A stretch of DNA of 64,000 nt. Source: Quillaja saponaria. Taxonomy: Eukaryota; Streptophyta; Magnoliopsida; Fabales; Quillajaceae. Both the position numbers and the translations under genes were made by a program. Shown one piece after another: positions 13,311-25,444 of the stretch. Positions within the stretch are counted from its first letter, which is position 1. Each line of letters begins with the position of its first letter. The DNA lies in NCBI GenBank assembly GCA_029379385.1, contig CM055610.1, positions 20,051,422-20,115,421 on the forward strand. Reading direction: 5' to 3'. Below the pieces are notes generated by a model, which ran no database searches, was not told where the DNA came from, and saw only the letters and a list, made by a program, of their open reading frames with translations.

Positions 13311-14500
13311 GCCAAGATGCTTAGCCCAGAGTTTATGATATGAATGAGTAGATTTTCAGTCTACAACACCTGCAACCATGGCTAAAAAAAAATTTACGTA
13401 TTGGCTTTTTTTTGGTGGTGATGAAATGTGCTTACAAATGCACAAATTAACAAGAAACCAGTATTTATAAGAATAATGAAAACACAAGCACAGTTTCTTA
13501 ATTATGCATGAGAATATTATCAACATAACAAGTAAGGAAAAGAATACTTAAATAAAATTTCAATAATATTTTTGCTTTCAACAATCTCAATCATGTACCT
13601 GTGAGACTCAAAATTCAAGACCCATCAGCATATATTGTTTTTGTTCAATGGTAACTGCAATTTCTAAGATCAAAAGATGACCGACATCAAGTGAACCCAT
13701 TTGTGTAAGTTCACCCATAAAAATATCACCAAACTAGCTCCTACTTTGTACAGCTTTCTCCAACCATTTTGATCGCTCTAATCTAGCTAATCAACCCAAA
13801 TAATATATGTTGAGAAGTTGAAGCAAATTCAATCTTTTATTTAAATTTATAAATGTTAATTATTGCTAAACGAACCCGATGGTGATAAATTAACTGAGTA
13901 AGACCATCAATGATCAAACAAATAATTGGTACCAAAGTTCTAATTCATTCTCAAATATCCAACACAATCACACAGTAAAAATAATGTAGGAAAAAACATA
14001 TTCATTCATTTCTAGCATATTTTTCTCATCTACTCTAATCTAAACACCCCTGTTAGTGAGACTTCTATTATCAGAATTTCTCTTTCCCTCCTCCTCTCTC
14101 TCTCTCTCTCCCTCAGTCACTCTTACTCACTCAGTCACTCACACGAGCTTGGGCTTGCTATAGGAAATGAAGCATTCAACTAATAAAGATAAAAGCAAGA
14201 CTCCCATCAAAATCTAATAGTTGAATGATAAATTTCCCGTTAAAAAATATGGAATTTGCTGCGAAAATTTTCGTCATGACAGAAAGAAAATTCTGTGAGG
14301 AGCACAATTATCAGACATGAAATATTCTAACTCAAGAAATTAAATAAGGATTAGATGCAGAAACAACTACCTCTGTTCTAAGGAATGCTGTCGGATCCAA
14401 ATCGCCAAGTCGAAAACGAATTGCTAGAATCTTCGACCGAGAAATTGCAGAGGTTTTAAAAGAAACATGAAAACACGAGTATGCCACACAAGAATTACGG
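13311..14500 (-). other. SIG5: SIG5 5' leader with probable leader intron
   Basis: Upstream of the SIG5 ATG the minus strand has an acceptor-like TTGCAG ending at 13370 and a donor-like GAACAGAG|GTAGTT at 14370. This implies a non-coding first exon near 14371-14500 and a leader intron of about 1.0 kb. The intron holds a CT-rich tract and no open frame of note. This is inferred from splice-site shape only. Confidence 0.45.
14080..14112. repeat. CT-rich microsatellite
   Basis: Pyrimidine tract rich in CT dinucleotides, followed by several CAGTCACTC-like units. It falls inside the proposed SIG5 leader intron. Confidence 0.75.
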
Positions 14501-14610
14501 TGTCCACAAATTATATCAATGACGAAATCGATGGCCAGGTGGAATGGTTTTAAATCAACGGCCCCAAATTTGTACACGTAGTGGTATGAGGCTGATACTT
14601 GACCTGGCAA

Positions 14611-14619
14611 TGACGTGGC
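14611..14619 (-). promoter_or_regulatory. ACGT-core box upstream of SIG5 (ABRE/G-box-like)
   Basis: TGACGTGGC on plus reads GCCACGTCA on the SIG5 strand, an ACGT-core element of the kind bound by bZIP factors such as HY5 or ABFs. It lies just upstream of the proposed leader exon, where a light- and ABA-responsive element would be expected for SIG5. A single motif is weak evidence. Confidence 0.35.
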
Positions 14620-15392
14620 TTATACAAGAAAGAGGATGTCTTTTCGAAGGTACCTTCGTGGAGGTTTTTAAGTGGTGGAGAAGATATTTTATGAAACTCA
14701 TGGATGATATGTGTCTGCTATGACAGAAATTATAGTTCGACCAAACACCTGGCTCCCACCATTTCCGTATTAAATTCGAACACTTAATTAAAAAATAAAA
14801 ATAATAATATTCTTAAATACCACAATTTTATTAATTTTATTTTAAAATATTTTTAATTAATTTTTTAATATTTTCTTTTATTATAACAATGTTAGAATTT
14901 AAACTATAATTATTGATTTAGTGTGATTTATTTCATTATTTTCCTTTACAAAATCATTCATTTCTTTCATATTTTATTTCCTTAAAAAGTATTTTAAATT
15001 CTTTTAAGAAATTATTATAAAACTGCTAAATGAGACCAGACTCATGGTTTTCTAATAATTATCATAAAAACCCTTTCTTCCATATTATTATATGTTTCAA
15101 ATTAAAAGAAAATTAGTAAAAGCAATCTTGTAGGAGGTTGTTGTCCTTGTTAAAAATCATATGCGCCAAAAGGATTCAATTTATGCATCAATAAATATAA
15201 AACACATAATTTATCAATTGTAAATTCCGCTATGGTTTAATAAATGAAATTTATTTTTAAATAGTTCATTAATTGTGATCACAATAAACTTACAACATTT
15301 CAAGAAAATAAATAAAATTATTTTTTTAATTTAATGATAGACATGTTCAAATCACGTGAATAAATTATAATTTTATGTTAAAAGAATTATAT

Positions 15393-15675
15393 TCATGTAC
15401 ATGCGCAGCTAAAGTTGATGCATCGGAGAACTCCCCCATGTTGTTCACAATCTGGTATTACTGATTTGCAATCACATCACTGGGACTGCTACATTGGATT
15501 TGATTTGGCACATTTACATCTCCTGGTGCAGGTAACTTACAAGCGCAAATACCATTGAAGCACTGGGGAACTGCTCCGCGTTCTTCACAACCTGGTATTT
15601 TTGGTTTGCAATCCCTTGCATTGCTTCATTGCCCTTCATTTTTCATTCTTGCTTCAACTCCGAACACGTTCGAGC
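15393..15675 (-). pseudogene. Decayed two-unit cysteine-rich (defensin-like) peptide gene
   Basis: After an acceptor-like TTTTTGCAG, the minus strand reads SNVFGVEARMKNEGQ, then a TGA stop. The same frame continues with DCKPKIPGCEERGAVPQC and FNGICACKLPAPGD. A one-frame shift later, a second unit reads CKSVIPDCEQHGG, LRCINF and SCACT, then a stop. Both units share C-x5-C-x(9-10)-C-x(3-4)-C-x-C, the spacing of small secreted defensin-like or NCR-type peptides. The internal stop and frameshift make it a broken gene. No clear signal-peptide exon was found upstream. The family name is a tentative match by cysteine pattern. Confidence 0.4.
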
Positions 15676-15699
15676 CTGCAAAAATTAATGACATCAATA

Positions 15700-18600
15700 C
15701 AAAGTAAATTTTGATAAAAATTGAATGAAACTATAATATTATATTATACATTTACAAAACTAACATGTTGTTATAATCAAAATGACGAAAATGAAACCCA
15801 TTTTGAAGCAAGTTTTCTCCATATTCATATGATGAATGACTAAAAAAATCTATTTTTGATGAATTTGGTTGGCCTACTGCTCTCCAATTTATAATAATAA
15901 AAGACATATAATTTACGAAGGAATGACAAAAATGCACTAGTGTAAAAATATTTTTTTTTTCTTTTTCATTTTGGATAATTGTATTCATTGTGATCCAAAT
16001 TTATGTATTAACCTTATAGGCCCAGATTGATTACTTGACTTGCTACTTATCTCTTTTATTTTATTTTTTATTGTTAAATTTAACAATTAAGTGAGTCCGA
16101 AGCGTGCTTATATATATATCGATTAATTATTAATTTGATTCAATCAAATGCATGTCTTTCATATATTTTGTTTTATTTGAAATTAATTTTTAATTTAAGA
16201 TTTATCAAATTTATAGTTTTTTTAACATGTGAGAATATAATATTACTGATTTTTTTATTTTATATATTTTGTCGTTGTTGAATATTTTCTTTTTCAAATT
16301 ATTAATTTATTTTGTGTTTCAATAATAAGTCTAAAATATATAATTTTAAGATTTTTGTTTTAATTTTTCCTTATTGAAGCTTTTGAATTTTTGAATAAAA
16401 ACATTTATATGTAGAAATATAAATATAATTAGTTAGTTACTTAAATAGTTTACAGTTTCATCCCAATTGTTTAATTTTTTTCCAAATTCATTATTATTTT
16501 TCAAATTAATCCAATTTAATCCTTGTTATCGTCCAAATTGAAGTAACAACGTCTAATGTGATCAAAAGGACCCCTTAATACTATTGACATTAGCGTAAGT
16601 TAATAAATAATAATAATTTAATTTACATCTTTGAAATATATGGAAATTATCATTGAGAGCTTAGCTCAAACATTGGTCTTGTCTCCTTACCCCTTAGTGC
16701 TAAGCTCGAGCACTTTTTATGTTTCAAAAAAAAATATATATGAAAATTTATGTTAAAAATGGAAAGGAAAGAAAATTAAAAAAGAAAACATCAAGAAATT
16801 AATTCTCTGATTTAGAATTCAAGACCTCCTCATCAACACCACAACCTCAACCCTCCTCCCCGTGAATTGTTCTCTCCTATAAAAGTAAAAAAAAAAATAT
16901 ATAAAAAAAAAAATTAAAACTCATTTAAATTTACAAAAAATACTTTTTAATATTTTAAGATAAAATCAAGGGTTGAGAAAAATATTTTTTAATTTGTTAA
17001 CCTTTTTCATTCATGTAGTGTCGATGTCCCTAAACTATGTATTGTTAATGCTATTTCAAAAATTTCAAGAGAGAAAAGTGTAATTTACATTAAAATTTTA
17101 TACAAATATGATCTCTTACAAGCCACTTGACTGTTTCTAATTCGCCAAAAGTGTCACAAAAATCCTCCACTTCAGCTCTTAAAGAGGTTTGGACTGGGTC
17201 AGTTCGGACTCATGATTCATCCTTGGTCCATTACTCTCGGTCTGCTTGCCCCAGTTCAACTCTCTAATCCAAGAGGACCAAAGACTCCAGTCTATGTTCC
17301 GAACGAGCGAACAATTTCGCCGGGGCTTGAATAACCAAAACTACCCCTGATGATCACTAAGTTACTGTAGGTTCCTCACCTAACATCAACCCAAACCCGA
17401 CCCATAATTATTTTGTCACATATATTTTAAAAAATAACGAGGTCTTGGGCTGAAAAATAAGATTTTGAATGTCAAGATTTAATCAGGAGAGTAATATAAT
17501 TTATTAAAGTTTCAATTAATTTATGTAAAATATTATAAAATCTATCTCTCTTTTCACATCTTTTGTCCCTCCCAATTTATAAATTCCCCAGTCATTTGAG
17601 GTGTAATTATCCATCATATGTTAATTACATAAAAAAATAAAATCGAGTTTGTTAAGATGCATTTAATTTGAGCTTTGGTTGTTTTTACACGGTTTAAAAG
17701 AAAAGTCAAATTGAATATTACCTACACCAAAAAAAACATTAGGCATGTGGACTGATGAGATTGCCCTTATTATAACAACCACTAAATCTGAAAGCACAAT
17801 GACCAAAATACCCTCTTGCCCTATTCTTGCCAACTCCACATATTCCACACGTCTAAGAATAAAAGGTCCCTCTGCTTCAGAGGAGAGGATACGTCAAATT
17901 GCGGCCATTCATCGGTATTTGGTTTCCCATTACGTGTAGTCCTTTCTACTTCCTAAAAGATTGGCTTTATTTCTTTTGACCATTTTAACCTTTGTCACAA
18001 AAAAAACTACTCCATCTCCACTTAACTACGTTGTATCTGTACAAATCATTGAAATTGAATTCGTCCAATATTTGTTCCACCTATTGTTGTTTTGACTGTT
18101 TCAACTACCAAGTGTTTAATAGATTCTAATATAAATACTAAATTAAAATATCTTTTCATGAATAATAATATACATCAAGATATATAACTAAATGATTTAA
18201 TAGTTATAATTTATTTGTGTCAAGAAAAATAAAAATGAATTTCAAATTATAATTTGTTGTGTCAATCGACAAGTTATTATCCAATTTTTTATATATAAAT
18301 GAATTTTATAAACAATTATGATAATATTAGTAACAAGATTCTAAGAGATTTTATTAAATTTTATAAAAAATTTGTCTATAATCTCAAAGAGTAAACAAAC
18401 AATATTTTTTTAAATTAGTGTTGTAACAACAATACTATGTTTCAAAGTCTACTAATTATATCTTGTGTATAGACTCTTTTTTTAACACCAAGTGCCTTAG
18501 AAGTTATAGCAACATTGTAGGTATTTTTTAGAGATATCTTACTAAATTAAAATTAAATTTTATCTTTTTGTAAAATCAAAAAATGAGAAAGCTATCTCTT

Positions 18601-19880
18601 GTTAGTTTAATTGTTTATATATTACTCTTAATATCTTGATTGGTATTACATAAAAAATATATATAAAATAAAAGACGCTCGTACAAGAAACTATTGCTTA
18701 AAAAAAATTAAAAAGTATATCAATCATCTATTAGACCGTGAAACCTATCATAATTTCACGTGGGAACTTACTAATTTAATTAATTAGGCGTTAGATGTAA
18801 GTGAGGACAAATTTTTAAACTTGCACCTTCCCATTTTGAAAGCTATTCAACCTAGCTAGCAGTTGCAATTTCATAAATTTAAAAACCCAATTAAAAATTG
18901 AGTTCAATAAACATGCAAGCAAAAAACCCAAGATCGAGTAATCACATATCTTGTCTTATAAAATTTAGTTTACTTGCACTCTTCATAAATCTTTAATCCT
19001 TATTATTTTACTAAAAATTCAATTTGGTCCTTCAAATTTTAAATGTGTCAATGTCATTCTTACAATTAAATATTTTAGTCAAGCTAGCTCAATATGATCC
19101 TTTATTATCTTGATATTGTAGCTCATATCATAACATAATTCTTTTGAATAAAGAACCAAAAATTAAATTAAATGGCTCAAGTGAGATTTTTTTTGTTCCT
19201 CTAAGCAATCTAAAATAATCTCAAACTTAGCGAAAGAAAAATTATAATTTAAACTTGTTGATATATATATATATATAAATATAGAGAGAGAGAAAAAAAT
19301 AGTACGATTGCGATTGAGATAAGAAAATAAAGTTAGACATGGCAAAGTTTGCCAATTTGACAACATATTTTCATCACATGGAGGAATGGCATATCATTAA
19401 GGAAGACATTGCACTTGGTTTGAGAGTTGAGGAATACAATTGACACAGATTAAATGTTTGGGGACAAGATTAGAAACGCACGATAATTTAATGCAAAAGT
19501 TGTGATTTTTTTATTCTTTACACTAGACAGAGTGGCAGACAGGCGGCTTATCCAACGGTTTAGATTCAGTAATCTATGTATTATGACGTGAGCATAAATT
19601 TGAGGTTAGCGTCATTGCCATGTCATAACAACCCTTTTTCACGATGCTGCAGTAATCGTAGCAACGCGGAACAAGCTCTGAAAATTCTTGGTCTCATCCT
19701 CCCCCAAAGCTTCTTCTTCGTCTCTGACTTTCTTCTTGTCTCTTCAATTTCAATCCTTCCTCTTTTTTAATTTCACTCATCAAGTCTAAAAGTTAGAGAT
19801 AGAGAGAGAGTTCTTTAGGAATGAGAGAAGTGGTCAGCAATTGGACCATGACCAGTCTCATTGGAATAAAATCAACTCGG
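15700..19880. other. AT-rich intergenic region, no gene recognised
   Basis: Long AT-rich stretch with short runs and microsatellites (TA near 19263, GA near 19284). A more balanced patch at about 17.15-17.4 kb has no conserved open frame. It forms the far upstream flank of the WRKY gene. Confidence 0.45.
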
Positions 19881-19890
19881 CATTTTGCTC

Positions 19891-19896
19891 GGTCAA
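19891..19896 (-). promoter_or_regulatory. W-box upstream of the WRKY gene
   Basis: GGTCAA on plus is TTGACC on minus, the core bound by WRKY proteins. It lies about 550 bp before the WRKY start codon. Feedback control by WRKY factors is common in this group, but one short motif is only suggestive. Confidence 0.3.
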
Positions 19897-20441
19897 AATC
19901 TCCTTCCCTGTATTTTTCCCTCATTTTTCTTCATTCAAAAAGAGCATCCCCTTAAATCCCAGTCCCACCAGCACACCTTCCTCTTCATAATTTTCTCCTT
20001 AATTTGGTTCATCTGCAAAAGCTCTCTCTCTAATTATTTTACTCGTTTAAACAAGAAACTCCAAAGTCCACCTTTTTTTCCAAGTACTCTGTTCGTTTTT
20101 GTTGGTTTTGGGCTTTGTTTTTGTTTTTTTTTTAGTTACCCATTTGCTAATTTTGCCTCGTCTTTCTCAATTAGCTAATATTTTTCGAAACCCAGTTCAT
20201 ATCTTGTCTTGGCCAATGTTCAGTGATTTTAACATTTTCCAGTTCATCTTTGTTCATGTCCTTAACCCAGATTCTATTTAACTAGTTACTTGTTGTATTC
20301 TAATCTCTCATGCTTCTCTCCCAGAATTGAACTTGCACAACTAGCAAGTAAAGCTTGTCGTTTTGCTCTTTACTGGCTCACTTATTGGGGCAACATAAAA
20401 TTGACATTGCTTTACTCTGCTGGTTTTATTGGTTTCTGAAG

Positions 20442-21682
20442 ATGGGAGATTGGGAGCAAAGGAACCTTATAAATGAGCTGATACAAGGGAGAGAGTTGGC
20501 AAGACAGCTCCAAATCTGTCTCAATGCACCTTCTTCATCACATGAAGATCGTGAATTTTTACTAAAGAAAATCATAACCTCATTTGAGAAAGCACTAGCA
20601 ATGTTAAATTGTAGTGGTTTTTCAGTGGGAGAGCCATCACAGCTCATAGGAGGTCCAATCCCAATGTCAGAATCACCACCTTCATTAAGCGGAAGTCCCC
20701 GGAGTGAGGACTCCGACAAGGAAGGTAACTCCAGGAAGAGGTAAATATTTTAGTTCTGCAAATTCCATAGCTTGAACTTAACCAAATATGAAAAAATTTG
20801 CAGTGATTTTATTCAATGTTATTGTTATGTTGCAGGAAGGGTTTTCCCAGGTGGACAAAACAGATTCGGGTTAGCCCGGGGATGGGACTAGAAGGCCCTC
20901 TTGATGATGGATATAGTTGGAGAAAATATGGACAGAAAGACATTCTTGGAGCCAAATATCCAAGGTTTAGCACCACACAAAAGTGAATGTTGTTGAACAA
21001 ATTCTTGGGTTGCATTACATAACATAGTGTTTTTACTTGCAGAGGTTATTACAGATGTACTCATAGAAATGTTCAAGGATGCCTGGCCACAAAGCAAGTG
21101 CAAAGGTCTGATGAAGATCCAACCGTCTTCGAAATTACTTACCGGGGAAGGCACACATGCAATACTCAAGCTTCCAATGTCATTCCTCCCTCAAGCTCAC
21201 AAGAATTCCAAGAACCAGGTCCACATAGTAATATAGTTAATCCTCAGCAACAGAATGTGCAGCAGCAACAACTACAAGAAAAACTTTTGAATTTCCGGGC
21301 AGGGCTTCGAGTCCTGACTGAGAATTTAGATGCTCCACAACAATCATTTCCTTCACTACATTTCCCTTCAACATCAAACATAGAGGCCGATCAAAACCTT
21401 GTTTTCTCAACTTCAATGATTGGTAATAATTTTGTTGAAAATTTTTCACCTTCATATATGTCCCCTATGACATCAGGAACCAGCTATTTTTCAGTATCTC
21501 CAAGTGGGATGAATACCTTTGGAGGTAACCAGAATCTGCCAAGTTCTGAGTCAGAGATCAACGAGATAATCTCAGCTGCTACATCAGCTACAAACTCTCC
21601 CACTATCGGTCTGGAATTCCCATTTGAACCGGTAGAATTTGATCCAAACTTCACATTTATCAACCCAGGGTCCTTTTCTTAG
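20442..21682 (+). CDS. WRKY transcription factor, group III (WRKY41/53-like)
   Basis: Three exons: 20442-20740, 20836-20964 and 21043-21682, giving 355 residues. It is a nuclear DNA-binding protein recognising W-boxes. Relatives such as WRKY53, WRKY41 and WRKY30 act in defence, oxidative stress and leaf senescence. The N-terminus, WEQRNLINELIQGRELARQL, is the leucine-rich start typical of the subgroup. A basic patch NSRKRKGFPR precedes the domain. WRKYGQK is at residues 128-134 and the zinc finger is C148-x7-C156-x23-H180-x-C182, the C2HC pattern that defines group III. The second intron interrupts the domain at YPR|GYYRC, the conserved R-type position. The C-terminal half is rich in Gln, Ser and Asn and acidic at the end. 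The frame is open upstream from a TTG at 20355, but the ATG at 20442 matches the family start. Confidence 0.93.
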
Positions 21683-23419
21683 TTCCACTTGCATTGTATT
21701 CAGAAACGAAATAAAATGACAGTAGCTTAAGCATACGAAAGCATAATGCATTGTAATTTGTAGTATAAGGATGTGGAAGCCTCCTCTAAGGATCAAAAAA
21801 GTTCTGCTTCCTTATCATAGATAGAAATTATTTCTAGAGCACTTTACTTGCCTATTAAGTACTTCAAATTTCAAAACCAGATGGTAAGATTTTTCCCCCC
21901 ATATTATAGAAGTTTGTCTTGCTTTTTTGGATTGATTCTGTGAGGGAAAGTACTTGTCACAAGTTACTTGAATGATTATAGCAGATGGTAAAATTGAACA
22001 AAATCAAGACAGTTGTGTGTTTTTTATAAGAATGTTAAATTGAATGAATGGTTTAACAATGTTGTTTTGTCTGTCCTCAAAAACAGGACGCGGTTTCTTT
22101 ACCTATGACCAATGACTAAGTTAAAGGACACAAAACGTCGGTCAATGAGTCAATTCAAAGTTCAAATGATTAGTCAAGCCCTGCCTCCAGTATGTGATTT
22201 GATTACCAAGAAGGAATGAGAAGCCCAAAAAATTGTGTTTGGGGCCATTTGTAAAGCCTTTTGTAGCGAACAAGGTTTTGGGCCTTTTGGCAATCTGATC
22301 CACTATGTCATCATTTGAAGCACCCATATATTGAAGATTATGACATTTTGATTCAACCCCAAATTATCACTACACAGACTTTTATCTTGATTTTATTAAA
22401 TTACCATGTTCTTAGCAATAAATAAATAAATTAAATTACCATGTTTGCATAGATCTTTGAATTTTCTAAGAGGAATACATTAATGTGAAAACCATTTCTG
22501 ATGTTACTATAGGTTATAAATGTATTTAAAATTTTAATGGTATACACAGTTATAAATGTCCTTAATGGTGCCCCAAAATTTAGAAATCAAAACAAGAAAA
22601 TCATAGGACATTCTTGTAGACATATATATGTTTAATTATGGGAGACTGTAAAAAGATAGAAGTAGAGCTTTGCAATCTTAATCAGCCATTCCCAAGTGGA
22701 GTAACCACTAGTATGTATGGTGTGGAGCTATTGAATCCCAAATTTTGAAATATATGATCATTATGATATGATGACAATAGGAATGGGTTGCTATTAAGTT
22801 ACATAAACAATTGAAATAATAGCTAGGATCCCAAAGATCGACCCAACTCCCTCTAGGTAACTATGCATAGCTAGTGTTGCATAGAGGCAATGAGAATGTC
22901 AGACACATAACAATCTTGCTAGCTAGGCCACAAAAGGAAAATTATTGAATATTGATTGCTAAATTTACTACTATTAAAAGAACAAATTGAGGTATATACT
23001 GTCACCTCGTCCACACTAAAATTAGGTTAGAGGGGACGATGAAAAATACATCATTAACTTTTGCTGCTAAAAGAAGATATAGCTAGCTTGGGGGTGGGGG
23101 TATCTATTAGTAACTTAGTTACCAAAGAAATTTATGTTCCTTATTTATATTAGTGTGGGTTACAACAGACTAAGCGTAGGCTGACACCAATGTTTATAAC
23201 AACAATAATAAAAACACTGGTTCCATCTATGCTAGTCATGTAATTGATGCTGGGCCGAGGAATAGGCATGTATAGAGATTAGAGATGAGGAATAGATAAG
23301 GCATCGAAACCAGTTATTTGGTTGTTTCGCTTTTCCTGTCTAGCATTATAGCTATCATAGCATAGTTGCCTCAATGAAGTTGAAACAAAATTTCTCAAGC
23401 AGAGACAAGTATGTGTATT
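21683..23419. other. WRKY 3' flank and intergenic, nothing further recognised
   Basis: It presumably begins with the 3' untranslated region. AT-rich sequence follows with no supported gene up to the copia relic. Confidence 0.4.
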
Positions 23420-23547
23420 TGAAAACTTATGAATTCCTCTCATTAGATTAATTTATAGGAATATAAATTGAGGCATATCTGGAAAAATAACTTCGAGCAA
23501 CCCTAATTATATTAATAATACTCAATTATATTATCTATATAATCACA
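23420..23547 (-). repeat. 3' LTR of the copia relic
   Basis: About 128 bp. On minus it starts TGTGATTATATAGATAATAT and ends CATAAGTTTTCA. The same end and several internal blocks recur in the partner at 24617-24753. Confidence 0.65.
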
Positions 23548-24616
23548 CTCCTTCAAGTTGAGAGATGAAGCACACTCATATTGTAATGAGTTTTTTAGAA
23601 TTTGGATGATGACAATTCCTTGGTAAAAATGTCTACAAGTAATTGATCCGTGTTAGGAACAAATCAAACAATAATCTCACCCCATTGATCATCACATTCT
23701 CTAACAAAATGAATATCTATTTCAATATGTTTAGTGCGAGCGTGCTAAACTGGGTTCAAAGCCATGTAGGTGGCACTAATATTATCACATTGAACAATTG
23801 TCGGGAAAAGGCACGCGAACATGTAGCTTCCGTAATATATTGTTAATGCAACAAAGACAAAATGAGCCACAACTAGCTCTACAATCAGTCTCAACACTAG
23901 AATGAGAAATTGTTTGTTGCTTTTTGGAACACCAAGATATGATCCTAAAAAAAATATAATATCTTAATGTAGATCTTCTAGTATCCAAACAATCAGCCCA
24001 ATTGGCATCAAATAAACTTCCAAAGAAAATTAATCATGATAAAGTTGCAAGTATTTTTGAATTTGATAGACACGTCATTCTTTTTAGGTTATAAAAATCG
24101 CTTTTGAGTTTGAGTAAACGAGAATGAGCTTGGTCATAAAATAAATTCAATGAAAAGCCAAAGATCACGAGTAATGAGAGTTATTTTGGGCTTAAGAATG
24201 CTATGAAGTATATCAGAAGAGACTGCAGAATGTATCTAAGAAGAAAAGAAGAAGAAGATATAATCAATTTAATTCTATGTAATATAAGTAGGGTTGAAAT
24301 AAAGAGAACCATCTGTGATGGTAAGAAAAAGGAGGACATATACTACCCTCAATATGATTGTAAAACGCCAAAGGCTTGGAAGATAAGAAGAAAAAGAGCA
24401 CCAAACGAGATAATTGTTGTAATCTAGAATTTCAGTAACATAGAGTTTTATATTACTGTCGAAGAAAGAAGATTCGCTGATTGGAATAGTAGCAGTAAGA
24501 GAAATATTTTGAGTGAGTTCTACAAACATGGTGAGTTCAAGGAGAAAAAAAAAAAAAAAATTAGAGTTGAAGGTTAGGGAAAGAGTAAATATTAGGATTT
24601 TGACGTTCTGATACCA

Positions 24617-24753
24617 TGAAAACTTATGAATCACCCTTAGAGATTGTGGTATTAATTAGATCAAACTTTAAAAATACAATTGAGACATATTTACAATAAT
24701 TAATACCCTAACTATATATTAATAGGACTAAAACATATTGTCTATCAGTATCA
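24617..24753 (-). repeat. 5' LTR of the copia relic
   Basis: About 137 bp. On minus it starts TGATACTGATAGACAATATG and ends CATAAGTTTTCA, immediately followed by the tRNA primer site. Confidence 0.65.
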
Positions 24754-25444
24754 ACAAAAAGAATTTGTTTATTTGTAACATTGAAAAGTAGGGAATGGAA
24801 GACTTGAAGCTCACACTAATTAAGTACCTCTCACAATTTGAAGAATGTTCATGTACCATCGAGTTATTGATTAAGTTGCAACCAAAAACTAACTCAAGCG
24901 CTATCTTAACAAAATGAACCTTATAACTTAATTCGTCAGCTCCAGTCGTGAACTTTATAATTGATAAAGTTTGGTAGCAAAATTCAAATTCAGAGCCTCT
25001 TCTTTGATAAAAAAAAAAAAAATAATAATAATAATAATAAATAAATAAATAATTTTTTTTTATAATTTATCACCTTATCTAAAAAATAATTGGTAAACAT
25101 TTTGTTGAAGCACAAATTAAACTATATCTAATACAACTTCGAACAAACCTTGCCCAAAACAACATGGAAATGGAAATTAATTTAATAGGTATATTTTTAA
25201 ACTAAACTCTGAGAATGCTCAACTACAAGATGAAAAGATTACACTAACTGAGTAGTACAAGACATAACTGATTACATTAATTAGAAGTGAAAAGAAATTA
25301 AATTACGAATTTAATTATGACGAGTACATGGTAAATGTCCCTCCAGTCACATTCCATTTCATTAGTACAGGCTGTAGCTCAATGATGCACAAGGAGAGAC
25401 AGAGAGAAGTGAATTTAAAAGAAACCACCCTTCTTTTAGTAAAC
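24754..25444. other. Short intergenic gap between the copia relic and SPEECHLESS
   Basis: It contains A-runs and an AAT/AAAT microsatellite near 25010-25050. The part nearest 25444 should be the SPEECHLESS 3' untranslated region. Confidence 0.4.

Larger units (their letters stand above)
23420..24753 (-). mobile_element. Ty1-copia retrotransposon relic with large internal deletion
   Basis: On the minus strand the order is: LTR (24617-24753), a primer site at 24606-24616 reading TGGTATCAGAA (initiator-Met tRNA type), then about 1.0 kb of internal sequence. A polypurine-like AACTTGAAGGAG (23548-23559) precedes the second LTR (23420-23547). The internal part keeps broken RNase H/C-terminal polyprotein motifs: CLDTRRST, SWCSKKQQTISHSSVE, and ARTKHIEIDIHFVREC followed shortly by an in-frame stop. 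Gag, protease, integrase and most of the reverse transcriptase are missing. The element is non-autonomous and old, as the LTRs have clearly diverged. Confidence 0.75.

Noticed and set aside
17663..17939. Overlapping open frames on both strands near 17.7 kb
   Set aside because: Short, mutually overlapping and without conserved content.
20355..20441. N-terminal extension of the WRKY protein from an upstream start
   Set aside because: The codon at 20355 is TTG, and the ATG at 20442 gives the family's usual N-terminus.
22142..22327. Open frame of 61 codons on minus downstream of WRKY
   Set aside because: No recognisable domain, no neighbouring splice sites and ordinary length for chance.
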